DNA of 64,000 nucleotides, taken from assembly GCA_001599815.1 (NCBI GenBank), contig BCIA01000002.1, positions 2,825,626 to 2,889,625 on the forward strand, given 5' to 3'. The translations under genes and the position numbers were made by a program. Shown here in pieces: positions 11,801-22,170 of the stretch; the stretch's first letter is position 1; each line of letters starts with the position of its first letter. A model generated the notes under the pieces. The model saw nothing but the letters and a program-made list of their open reading frames with translations, was not told the origin of the DNA and ran no database searches. This stretch comes from Furcasterigmium furcatum. Its lineage: Eukaryota; Ascomycota; Sordariomycetes; Glomerellales; Plectosphaerellaceae.

Positions 11801-13416
11801 ACGTGCAGCCGTACATCGCGCTCTGCAAGGGCCTGATAGCCGAGGGCCACAAACCTCGCATCGCCACCCACGCCGAGTTCCAGGGATGGATCGAGGGCCA
11901 CGGAATCGAGTTCGCCAAGATCGAAGGCGATCCTGGCGAGCTCATGCGCCTCTGCATCGAGAACGGCACGTTCACTCTGGCCTTCCTGTGGGAGGCCAAC
12001 TCCATGTTCCGCGGGTGGCTGGACGATCTCCTTTCATCGGCCTGGACCGCTTGCCAGGGCAGCGATGTGCTCATCGAGAGCCCCAGCGCCATGGCAGGCA
12101 TTCACATTGCGGAGGCTCTCTCCATTCCGTACTTCCGCGCCTTCACGATGCCCTGGACGCGCACCCGAGCCTATCCCCACGCGTTCATCACGCCCGAGGT
12201 CAAGATGGGAGGTGCGTACAACTACATGACCTATGTTATGTTCGACAATATCTTCTGGAAGGCGACGGCCGGCCAGGTAAACCGCTGGCGCAACACCGTG
12301 CTCAATCTGCCCAACACCAACCTGGAAAAGATGCAGCCGAACAAGGTTCCCTTCCTGTACAACTTTTCCCCGTCCGTGGTTGCGCCACCGCTGGACTTCT
12401 CGGACTGGATCCGGGTCACCGGATACTGGTTCCTCAACGAGGGAAGCGACTGGAAGCCTTCCGAAGAACTCACCGACTTCATCGCCAAGGCGCGTGCGGA
12501 CGAGAAGAAGCTTGTGTATGTGGGCTTCGGCTCCATCATTGTCAACGACACGGTCAAGATGACACAAGAGGTCATCGAGGCCGTGCTCAAGGCCGACGTT
12601 CGCTGCATCCTGTCCAAGGGCTGGTCCGATCGCCCGGGCAAGTCAAAGGCGGAGGATGACCCGGATGCGCCGAAGGCCGAGGAGCCCGAGATGCCGCCGG
12701 AGATTTTCGTCATTAAGAGCGCGCCGCACGACTGGCTATTCTCGCAGATCGATGCGGCGGCGCACCACGGGGGCAGCGGCACGACAGGCGCGAGCTTGAG
12801 GGCCGGCATTCCAACCATTATCCGGCCGTTCTTTGGAGACCAGTTCTTCTTCGGCAGCAGGGTGGAGGATATCGGCGTGGGCATCTGCCTGAAGAAATGG
12901 GGCGCTCTGAGCTTCGCACGCGCGCTCTGGGAGGCAACGCATAACGAGCGGATGATCGTCAAGGCGCGCGTGCTGGGGGAGCAGATCCGCAAGGTGAGTC
13001 ATCATCCCGTTTCCCTTCCAGGGGTACCACGATTCTAACACTTCTGCTAGGAAAACGGCGTCGAGTCCGCGATTCAGTGCATCTACCGCGACATGGAGTA
13101 CGCCAAGAGCCTTGTCAAGCGCAAGGCCGGGAAGAATAAGACTGCGGCTGTGCGACAGGAGCAGCAGGAGCAGCTAGCGCAGGCTCACTCGGACGAGAAC
13201 GAGTGGGATGCGGACGAGGAGGAGAGCTGGACGTTCATCGGCAGCGACGAGCCCGACCCGGACGTGACGACGAAGCGGCTCTCGGAGATGCACGCTGTGG
13301 CCGCGCGAGGGAACAAGCTCGGCAGGGGTCTGGGCCAGGTCCCTGCAGCCGGGGGAGGCAGGAAGTCCCTCGGGAGCAGGGTCATGTCTCCCACGAGTGC
13401 ACAGGCTGTTTCTTAG
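8829..13416 (+). CDS. ATG26: sterol 3-beta-glucosyltransferase ATG26
   Basis: Four exons, 8829-9639, 9698-9795, 9853-12993 and 13051-13416, give 1471 residues. The enzyme transfers glucose from UDP-glucose to membrane sterols. Domain order: disordered acidic N-terminus; GRAM domain from about 256 (EEYPCWLLQSVLLQGYMYIT); PH domain about 304-405 (VIKSGYLSKSGKRNPKYNRYW); low-complexity Ser/Arg linker; second GRAM about 760-850; GT1 glycosyltransferase from about 941 (LTIGSRGDVQPYIAL) with the sugar-nucleotide motif HHGGSGTTGASLRAG near 1273. GRAM and PH target the protein to phosphoinositide membranes. In some yeasts and in the plant pathogen Colletotrichum orbiculare ATG26 is needed for pexophagy. 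All introns have GTAxGT or GTGAGT donors and keep frame. Confidence 0.97.
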
Positions 13417-13802
13417 GCGGAGCTGCGCACGGTGAGGGAGACTTCGGAGGAGTGGAGGCGAGAGGAACCGCTGGAAGAGGCGTCCCGCGGTCCTGCGGCG
13501 CCGTGAGTTGTTGTTTGTTGGACAGTAATACTACACATCGGGGACTGGATTGGTTGGCATGGAGATAATTTGGCATCCGGCGTACGGGGGATTCGGGTGT
13601 CCAGGGGACTGGAGCGCGTGTTGTTCTGCTTTGGTCATGACGGCATGAACATGCTTCATAGAAGACGACGTTATGAATAGAACCTCTTCGAGACGCCTGA
13701 AGCGAAGTTGTTCTGAAGTCACTCCAAGGACTCTCCGAACCATCAACGGGCCGGGCACAACCCGCGCGCTAATGCAACCCACGGCGGCCCGCGGGCATTT
13801 CT
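13417..13802. other. short convergent intergenic region
   Basis: 386 bases between the stop codons of ATG26 and the Zn2Cys6 gene, holding only 3' ends. It marks the left border of the accessory island. Confidence 0.6.
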
Positions 13803-15991
13803 TCATGCCTCCAGCCGTAGGCCGCTTTCTTTCTCGCTCCATCTCTGCAGCACATTCGCCATCTCATCTGCATATGCCTCCCAGAAATGGCGGGGCCCTT
13901 CGACGTGTTCGAGTGTGTCCAAGAGCAAGCGCATATTGTCTGCTGCCTGACTAGGTGCCGCTGCTTCAGGGGATGAGAGGTCTCTACCGAGCGCACGCAC
14001 GGCCATGACGATGGCCCACGCAAGACAGACGGATTGGACCTTGAGCATGTCCCTCTAACAGAAGAGTGCTAGAGTCAGCAGGCATCCATGACCATGAAAA
14101 GGGGTTACACTGACCTCGGATGTTCGTGCGCCCTTGACCAGTCGAATCGTGCCTGCAATCTTCGCTGCGGCTTCGGAGCATCGTTTCGCGCTTGCGGCGG
14201 CCGTTTCCGGAGGCAAATTCTGTTTCTTTGCCTCGTGAAGGGCTGTGTCGTGGAGAAAAATGTCCACTGCGTGCAAGTTGAGGTGTGTGGTGAAAGTCAA
14301 TGGATCCTTGCAAACCGCAGTCGCAGTGGTGTGAGGCCTCAAGACGGAGAGACACTCGTCCATTGACTTGACTAGCTCGTAGTGTCGGTCCCAGAACCCC
14401 TTGTTTTCGAAATCGTGACTGCGACCTGCATGATGGGCGAAGCACCTGACGGCGATGCCCACCATCAGGATGCTGCAAGCAAAAGGGGACATTTGGGAAC
14501 ATGCCGGCGATGACATGACCCTCGTCGCTGATGTTCGTGCTGGCAAGAATCCAGGGGTCAGCTCGCCCGGCGAGGGCAAATTGACGGTGTATGCCTTGAA
14601 CGCCCAGAGGTCAGCAACGCTGTCCGTTCCGAGGAAGCCTGGGCAGCAGAATGGGGTATTCTTACATCAAAGAAGCCGAGCTGGCTGGGCTGGCCAGAAC
14701 GGTTGGTGATGTAGCTCTCCAGCGTGAACAAGTACCAGAAAGACCGCCGCCGCTCCTCCAACTGGGCCTCGTCGTCAGTTGGTGTCAAGCCTATTTGAAA
14801 ACCTGGCATCGGCGGCGTAGCGGGAGGTCTATCGACATGATGTAGGCCTAGGATGCGGGCCAGCTGGATCGCCCGGCCGAGGGTGATGGAGGCCCTTGTG
14901 AGTCGCTTGCCCAGGATCTCATACCGCATGACGAGAAGAAGAGCTTGAAATGCGTTGAGGCTGAGCATTTCGTCGCCATCATCGCAGCGCTCGCAGAGTT
15001 CGAGCTGCTCTCTGGCGGCAAAATAACACGGGTCTCTGCTTCCCTCAAGTCCCGGCGTGGCGAGAGCGCCCAGCAAGGCAATACCGTAGCTGAGGGCGCT
15101 GAGGGACCGCGAGTCCGAGACGGAAAGGAGCTCTACTTCAAAGCGTTGCCTGTTTATTATTGGTATTGCAGAGCTCACCTCGTCAAAGAAATTTAGGTGT
15201 CTGCGCTTTCTGTGGTCAGATCAACCATGGACGCAAGGGTGAGAGATTCGCCAACAACAGGACGTACAGAGCATGCAGTGTTTCGGGTGCCAGTACGTCG
15301 ATTGAAGAAGCAGACCTCTCATGCTCTGCCGATGCTGGCTCTTCAAAGCTGTGTCTGGACGGCAAGGAGGCGAATGGCGAGAACATCGGGGTGAGGTTGG
15401 GCCTGGGACGGCCATGTTAGCTGAGTTCAAGGCCGTACACCACCCGCCTCCATGTCGACGGCTCACCAGTCAGTGTCCATGTTCATGGCATACAGGGTGC
15501 TGGAGAAGGTGTCAATCGTGCCCATATCGTCGATGCTAAGGTCCGCGGTGACGGCATCGGCGGTGGCCGGCCCTTCATATGAAGCAGATAGAGACATGTG
15601 AGGTGCTGCCCCGGCAGCGAATGGATCTGGATCAAGCACATCCACGCCGGTGTCGTCAAAGTGCGGCGTTGCGAGACGAGCCTCCGCCGCCGCTGCCACT
15701 GTTAGCCACTTCCATTCTCGAGCAAGTATGTTCACTTGTCGCCTATGATCCGATTGTCTCACCCAGCCTGGCTTGCAGTTGAAGGATCTGACGGGGCAGC
15801 GTCCCCCGACCGGGCGTCGCCTCGTAGCCACAGGGCTCCTTGAGCCTCGTGCACCGCCCACATTTCGGTTCTACTCTGTCACATCTCGTCTTCCTCTCTT
15901 TGCAGATTTTGCAGACTGGGCGCGTGCCATTGGATTTCCTGGGTGTGCTGGACCTCGTCGAGGCACTTGGTTTGGGGTGAATCGGTCTCAT
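13803..15991 (-). CDS. Zn2Cys6 fungal-specific transcription factor
   Basis: Six exons on the minus strand, 15991-15763, 15716-15467, 15402-15268, 15209-14666, 14594-14115 and 14054-13803, give 629 residues. The N-terminus has a binuclear zinc cluster with Cys 27, 30, 37, 44, 47 and 54 (CX2CX6CX6CX2CX6C), followed by a short Leu-rich linker. A Ser/Pro linker leads to the fungal_trans regulatory region from about residue 207 (FFDEVSSAIPIINRQRF, then ARILGLHHVDR and RRSFWYLFTLESYITNR). Every join keeps phase, and several introns have clear CTAAC or CTGAC branch sites. The weakest join is the 71-nt intron 14665-14595, which ends in AAG. It is probably a pathway regulator of the adjacent genes, judged only from position. 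No target can be read from the sequence. Confidence 0.85.
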
Positions 15992-16419
15992 CTTGGACTT
16001 GGGCGAAGCTCATGATCGACCCTATGAACAAATCATCTCGGCAACGGAGCGAGATAAAGAAGCTGTCAATAGCCTTGGCGCAGAGCAATTGGATGAGGAT
16101 GAGTTGCATGCAATTGGAGTCGTGGATTGCCGCTCCGGTCAGACAAGAAAACGGTCCAAGCTTGGTCATCAACATGATCACGTGGTGCTTCCACGTCGAG
16201 CCCCTGAATTCAGGGGTAACCCGGCCGATGACCACTCATGGCGACATTGAAATTTAGGCATGTCCAGTCTCAAACGTATCTGTGGACCCTTTTTGTGAGT
16301 TTTACACCGCGCTGTATATTCTACTGGTTGATCGCAAAATCTACCGACCCAAATGCAGTTTCATGTCGAACCCAATCTACAGCATTCGCACCCTCTTTCA
16401 GTCCCCCGCCATCAGTAAC
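15992..16419. promoter_or_regulatory. promoter region of the Zn2Cys6 gene, 3' end of the MFS gene
   Basis: 428 bases upstream of the transcription factor ATG and downstream of the transporter stop. No gene and no clear named binding site is seen. Confidence 0.5.
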
Positions 16420-18591
16420 TTATTCAGTCAGGGATATCATGTAGAGAATACATACCCATAAAAGCCACGAACAGACGAAGCTCACAGCTGCCGCAGTCAG
16501 ATAGAGAAGCCAGATGTTGTTCAGAGCAGAAGCAATTTGGGGGATGATTGTTTGCTGGTCTGCCTCAGACATAGCCTTGAAAGCGGCACTGCTCGTGCCC
16601 GCTACGAGCTGCACGACCTGAGCTTTGGGTATGTCGGGGAGTGCACCTGCCACATTTTGCACGGCTGTGTTGGTGAAGATGGATCCAGCTACGGCGAAGA
16701 AGAAGACGGAACCGAGGATCTGGGCTGAAGGCGTGGAATCCATGTCAGTAGGGGGCAACTTCTTGCTCAGAATAGAATGCATACCGATCGTCATCGCGCT
16801 GATTGCGTTGGAAATGTCTTCGGGAGAGACCAGCGACTGAATGATTCCGAAGCCTGCTACGACATAGCAGCCCGTGCCAGTGCCAATCAGAGTGGTGTAG
16901 CCGTAAATTTTGGCGTTCTCGGTATTCTCATCGATGGTGTCTGAGTCCCTCACCGTCAGTGTCTGCGAGATAGCACGTACCAATAGCTTACATACACATC
17001 AAAGCAGTCCCGATCAGTGCCAGGGCACTTCCGGCAATGTACCAAGGTGACGCGAGGGACAGCTTTGGGAGGAAGAAGCCGTTCACCATGGACAAGACAA
17101 CCATGGAAATGACGAGGGGAAGCAGTCGCACACCGGCATCTAGAGGACCGTCACCCTGACTCTCAGTCAGCGAAGAATGACGCCAGAGGACGAAACTGAT
17201 TACTTACTCGTGCAAACTGGAAGAAGATGGGGATGTAGTAGGTGATTGTCTGCCAGCCTCGAGTCAACACTGTACATCGGCATGCGAAGCAAGGGCCAGT
17301 TGAAGGGTGGCCATACCAGTACTATCCCCGAGGAAAGAAACACCTGCAGTTGCAAGTTCATCAGAAGAGGCCTTCGGAAGAAGTGCGCCGGATAAAGCCT
17401 GTGTTCTTTTGCCACGCCAACGTGGAACTTGGCCAGCGCCAAGGTGATCACCAGAAGTGCCCCTGAGAGCACCCAGAGCACGATCTGCGCTGGCGATGTC
17501 CAGTCAAACATGATCCCGCCGAAGCAGATTGCCATTGTGAAGCATGTCGAACCAGCCAGGAAGACAAAAGTCATTGGCCAATCCATCATCTTGCATCTCT
17601 CCAGAAGCGACTTGCCAGGTTGTGGATCGATAGATGGTAGGAGAAGAACGTATGCCGGCGCGAAGACTGCGGCAATGACGATGTTGATGTAGAAGCCCTG
17701 GAACTCGTTAGCGTGAGACGTTGACAAGCCATCGATAACGAGCGACAACGTACCCAGCGCCACGTCGCAGGACTGTCCGCGAATGCGCCGCCGACCTGAG
17801 ATCATCAGCCATCTCAACCGAGTCTTCAACCGCGACGCAAAGTACTTACAATAGGTCCAAGGACTGTCCCCAGCCCCCACATCGCCGTGCTACCGGCCAG
17901 ATATAGCGGCCGCTCGTTCATGCTGGTCGTCAGCGACACGTATGTCAGCGTCCCGACGTACATCCCTGCCCCCGCGACCCCAGAGACAACCCTTCCCACG
18001 ATCAAGACGGCCATGTTCGGCGCGGCACCGCATAGAACGCTGCATGCCTCGAATATGACAATGTTGAAGAGGTACAATGGGCGTATGCTGAAGATGCCGA
18101 GAGCCTTTCCCCAGGGGAGGATGGCCATGCTGCCCAGGGCGAATCCCGTGCCGACCCAAGGCAGGAGCTCGACCTGGCCAAAGGCGTTGATAATGGCGGG
18201 CTGGATGTTGGCGACCTATGTCACCGCAGAATGGTCAGATGTCGGGCTCTTCAGGGCCATACCATGGGGGCTCGCATAGTTACGCACAATGGTGTTGTCG
18301 ATGGCGAAAAGGAAGGTCGACGAGAGCATGGCTGAGTAGGACAGCGCCCACTGGGAGGATCATGGCATATTAGATGTTGTCTTGCTAGTCGTGGGGTGTT
18401 CGATCCGGGTGTCATAGTATGGACAAACCAACCTTCCATCCGTGAAGCTGACGGCCCGCCTCCTCGTGAGAGGCCTTGGAGCTGTCTGCATTTCCCGGGC
18501 TCTTCTCCTCTGGATCAATTTGATTCACTGCAGACGTCAAGTTATCGAGTACGGCAGGAGCCTGGGGGTGGGTTCTCGTATCGACGGCCAT
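16420..18591 (-). CDS. MFS multidrug-type efflux transporter (DHA14 family)
   Basis: Nine exons on the minus strand (18591-18433, 18350-18288, 18215-17850, 17795-17754, 17697-17317, 17249-17208, 17155-16996, 16940-16785, 16724-16420) give 557 residues. The joins restore family motifs: FAIDNTIVANIQPAI in helix 1 (D..TIV..A motif of drug/H+ antiporters), GRVVSGVAGAG, a WRWGFYIN join in motif C, GTALMYTIDENTENAKIYG and MTIAQILGSVFF. Length and the roughly fourteen predicted helices fit the DHA14 group, which includes exporters of fungal metabolites such as the HC-toxin pump TOXA. The last bases contain a possible further intron (GTATGT near 16447) that would swap the final 10 residues for LLMAGD. 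It is divergent from the ankyrin regulator across a 707-base promoter. Confidence 0.88.
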
Positions 18592-18692
18592 GGTCAGGAG
18601 AGGACTTGTGTGGTATCTGGGTCGAGCTCGAAGCAGGATGCGAAGCAATAGACTGAACTTTCTCAACCCAAAGCAGCAAGGCAGAGCCATCT

Positions 18693-18700
18693 TTTAAATA
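18693..18700 (-). promoter_or_regulatory. candidate TATA box for the MFS gene
   Basis: TATTTAAA on the minus strand, about 105 bases upstream of the transporter ATG, at the edge of the shared promoter. Placement is plausible; there is no transcript evidence. Confidence 0.4.
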
Positions 18701-18783
18701 TCTAGTTACTACCCACGGCGGACCCCTGAACCCATGTACCGGGTCAAGGCAGGGTGACTGGGCTCTCCCGCCGCCGTGTCCGT

Positions 18784-18798
18784 CGGCCGTTCTGACCG
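18784..18798. promoter_or_regulatory. inverted CGG-N9-CCG, possible Zn2Cys6 site
   Basis: CGG at 18784-18786 and CCG at 18796-18798 form an inverted pair with a 9-base spacer, the general form bound by Zn2Cys6 dimers. It lies in a G/C-rich stretch, so chance occurrence is likely. Any link to the neighbouring Zn2Cys6 protein is a guess. Confidence 0.25.
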
Positions 18799-19298
18799 AG
18801 GGCGGGCGGTGATTGGTCAGTCGGGACGGAGGTCAACAGCGATGCCTGACTGACTGAAAGTTCTAACTTCTGTAAGTACAGGGCGTCATTTGGCATTTTG
18901 GGCGAAGGCTGGGCCTTCCCCCCTGCCGGGTTTTACGACTGTTTGCCCATTCCTTGGGCGGCGCGGCCCCTTTCTCGTCATGAAGGTGGCTCGTGGCTTT
19001 CACCACGAGATGCCTTGTTGTCTGTCCATCATGCCGCAATACAATGACTCTTGCCAGTTGGCAAGAAATACAACTGTGTAGCAAAGTTTACATATCAGAG
19101 TTCGAGTACAGAATAACTTGGATACAAGGCACCAGCTCAGCAAGACGGGCCCGTCTGGAGGAATATCTCAACTAACACGGCTTGCTGGGTGAGAGTGGCT
19201 TAGTCATCTCGAGACCTACCTACCAAATCTACTGTGGTTCAAGCGTGAGGCACTCTTCACCTTCAACTGCACCTTCAAGTGATCAAACGGACCTCGAC

Positions 19299-20151
19299 AT
19301 GACCACACCTGCGGGCTCAGGCTGCGTGCCATTTCTGGACGATCGGAGGAAGGCCCAAAACCGCCTGGCACAGCGGCGTCGTCGACGTATGGTCACCTCC
19401 TCTGGGAACCCGGTAGTCAACGAGCGCAGCACTGATTTGTCAAGCAGAGAAGAGAGCCGCTGTCGGTGGTGACATTGCCGCGGCTGCTGCACAACCCACG
19501 GTGAACTGTTCGGCGATCCCTCCGCCAAGCAACGCATCAACGCCGTCAATACCATCCTTCCTCGACTTGGAATCGCTCGGAGAGTGTCCAGGGGCGTGGG
19601 ACCTTGCCCTGCCCTCGGCCAGCCAGGAAGCCTCCGCGGCACCGCGGAGCTCGCCCTCTCAGCTGACGGTGCCACCGGTATCAACCATGCAGATGATGGA
19701 CGCCGCCGCGAGCCTCCAAGTCATGCGCAAAGCCTGGCGTGACTCAACCTCCCAGCTCTGGCAGACCATGACCCCGCCCCCGGACGAGGTTCCGAGGTTC
19801 TCCAACGGTAGAAATGAGACCCTAATCCACACCGCTGCCCGGCAAAGCGACGTCGCCACGATGCAGGTCCTCGTCGAGCACGGGTTCTCCGTCAATGCAC
19901 GCGACGCCGACGGGCGCACCGCCCTGCATGCCGCCATCGAGGCGTCCGATAAGGACGTCATCCTGTGGCTCCTGGAGCACGGCGTCGATATCAACGCCGT
20001 CGACAACCACGGCCGCACGGCCTTGTCCATGGTCGTCAACAACGCGTGCCCAACGGCGGTGAGGCTTTTCCTCGTCCACGGCGCCGAGTTCGCGCAACAA
20101 CCGGAGGTGCAGAAGAGCACGATTGCTGGAGCAGGAAGCGCGGTGTATTGA
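19299..20151 (+). CDS. basic-region plus ankyrin-repeat regulator (bANK, ToxE-like)
   Basis: Two exons, 19299-19386 and 19448-20151, give 263 residues. Splicing (donor GTATGG, acceptor CAG) joins DDRRKAQNRLAQ to RRRRQKRAA, making a bZIP-type basic region (N-x-x-A-Q-R core) at residues 15-33 with no leucine zipper behind it. A Ser/Pro linker follows, then three ankyrin repeats from about residue 158 (TLIHTAARQSD, GRTALHAAIEAS, GRTALSMVVNN). A basic region without a zipper plus ankyrin repeats is the hallmark of bANK regulators such as TOXE of the HC-toxin cluster and APS2 of the apicidin cluster. This protein is shorter than TOXE (441 residues) and has one repeat fewer. It converges on the SDR gene with 93 bases between stops. 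Confidence 0.82.
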
Positions 20152-20244
20152 TGCTATATGCACTTGCTTGACCTTTCCCTGTCCGCCAATCCAGATCTCA
20201 CCCGTGGATCGAATTCCTCTCAGTCCTCGACCTCCTTGCGCTTT

Positions 20245-21223
20245 TCACCAGGGAATCGGGGTCCCATCAAAGTTGAGCAGCGTTCCCGATTCTTTCTCCT
20301 TGGTAGCGCCATCCATCTTCGGGACAGGCACGCCCTGTCAGCACGTGTCTATATCGCCGGGTCCTTGTCAAGGGGCTACTCACCATTTCCGCCAACATGG
20401 AAGCAGCCTCGCCAGCCGACGTCGTCGGCCTTCCCACCCCTGGGTAGAACCCATGGCCGGTGTTGCCCATGTCCGTATCCAGAAATCTTTTGCATTCGGA
20501 CAATTGTCAGCAAGCAAGCAGCCAATCGCCCCAGTCTCCTCCGGGCCTCTCCCTGCCCTGGACTTACCCGGGATGCACCGCAACGGCGACGATGTTGCCA
20601 CTCTCGGCGTGCACGCAGCGGGTGAAGTGATTCAACGCCGCCTTGGACGCTCCGTACGAGTAGCACGCCGGGCCCTTCATGTACTCCACAAACTGCACAA
20701 TATTACCAATGGAGGACATGGCCGTGCTGACGGACAGCCACTTGGGCTGCGAGGCGCGGTCGAGCAGCGGCTTGACGGCCTGGAAGAGTGCCACGGGCCC
20801 CACGGCGTTGACGGCGAGGAGGTGCGCGAACTCGTCGGCGCCGACGGACGTGATCGAGCCCTGCGTCCCGACGATTCCGACGTTGGAGATGACCAGGTCG
20901 AGCCGGTCGATGCCCTGCGCCTCGAGCTCTTCGACAGCCTTTGCCGGGTCCGCGGTCGAAGTTGACTCGATCTTGACTAGAACGAGCTTCGAGCCGGGGC
21001 CGATATGCACAGTGCCGAGACCCCCGGCCTGGGCGGCGCTGATGTCGCGGACACTGCCGATGACAGTGTGGTTCGACCGTGAGAGATACTTCTGGACGAG
21101 TGCAAAACCTAGGCCTGGTTTCTCGGTGTCAGCGCAGCTTCTGCTTGCCCATGCTCGCATACAGGAGACTTCACAAAGCGTACCTCGGTTGGCACCGGTG
21201 ATGAGGACGTTCGTAGTGGACAT
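20245..21223 (-). CDS. short-chain dehydrogenase/reductase
   Basis: Four exons on the minus strand, 21223-21184, 21114-20568, 20486-20384 and 20316-20245, give 253 residues. The start MSTTNVLITGANRG joins to LGFALVQKY, completing the TGxxxGxG NAD(P)-binding motif at residues 9-16. The middle has the NNAG-type motif as ISNVG and the catalytic YGASK (YxxxK). Splicing restores the C-terminal motif HPGFLDTDMGN and a DGTPIPW ending typical of fungal members. For the last intron I used the AAG acceptor because a CTGAC branch site lies 20 bases before it; an earlier CAG would add six residues. NAD(P)-dependent redox activity is expected, substrate unknown. It may act as a tailoring enzyme of the island. 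Confidence 0.85.
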
Positions 21224-22170
21224 GATGTGTACTCTGTTCGGAAGACCCTGGGATTTCTGCAATACAACGAGGACGATATCTCAGGTCTGAGAGAATGTGT
21301 CCATCCCAATGCACCCGGTCTTATAGGTCTTATACCAGACCTATTCGTGGTCACGGCCGGGCTGGTCCCATTTTCTATCACAAGATCCCAGCTTTGTTGA
21401 CCATGCATGGTGGTCACTGGAAATGATGACCTTGCAGACGGGAGTACTATAGGGAGGGCACCCTGCTGCTGATGGACCCCTCTGAAGTAGGTTCCACTTT
21501 GAGAGGTCCCAAGCCGCTGCTAATGCGAGGTCATCGGCTTCCTTGCATTAGTGCGCCCCCTGTTCGATGGCAGACATTCTCGGAATCCTGGACTGCCTCA
21601 TTAATCAGTTCCAGACTCACATTCTGCAGCACGTAGAGGGGGCAGAGGCGGAACGGAACGACTCCGGCGCGCGAGCCAACAGACGACGAAAGTGCTTGGT
21701 CTTTCCCATGACAGTCCATACTACAAGAGGGCTCCGGCCGCAAACGCAGCCAGCGCTTCGGGAGGATCAACAGCAGGTATCGTGCAAATGGTCAACCGAC
21801 TTGGAAATGGTTGGAACACGCAGAGGTACGGCTGGCGAGGCCATGGTCGGTCGTCCCCTAATTAAGTGAAGACGCCGTTGGGCAGTGCCTCAGGTTTTCT
21901 CTCCTCTCCCAGTTGAAAGCGTCGTGGTCGAAATTCCACTGTTGCGCGGCTGGCGCTGAGGTGCTCTCTAATTGGTTCCATCTTGGCGCGGGCAGCCCGA
22001 TCGGCGCGATGGATCCAGGAACTTGCCCGAGAGTGACCTCATGGGCGGGAAAGCTACTGAGCTCCCTCCTCAGTCAATTGAACCACTGTCTCTTTTCTCC
22101 AGACTCTTCAGGCCTCAATTGACCGTGTAGACCTTGTTGCAGCTGTTTCTATCCTCAGCGACCAGCAAAA
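21224..22170. other. intergenic region, right border of the accessory island
   Basis: About 950 bases holding the divergent promoters of the SDR and Smr-domain genes. Open frames on both strands lack motifs. A short direct repeat (GGTCTTATA twice, near 21320-21336) is the only structure noticed. Confidence 0.55.

Larger units (their letters stand above)
18592..19298. promoter_or_regulatory. divergent promoter, MFS transporter / bANK regulator
   Basis: A head-to-head interval of 707 bases drives the exporter leftwards and the basic-ankyrin regulator rightwards. The part near the transporter is G/C-rich with several CGG/CCG triplets. The reported ToxE box (ATCTCNCGNA) was looked for by eye and no exact copy was found. 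Confidence 0.6.

Noticed and set aside
14558..14700. A frameshift in the Zn2Cys6 gene near 14666.
   Set aside because: A 71-nt intron with GTAAGA donor and GCTGAC branch site explains the change of frame, although its AAG acceptor is less common.
20123..20965. A 280-codon plus-strand frame opposite the SDR gene.
   Set aside because: The minus strand carries SDR motifs with spliced exons; the plus frame has no motif.
18592..21300. Copies of the ToxE box (ATCTCNCGNA) in island promoters.
   Set aside because: Only partial matches were found by eye on either strand; none good enough to list.
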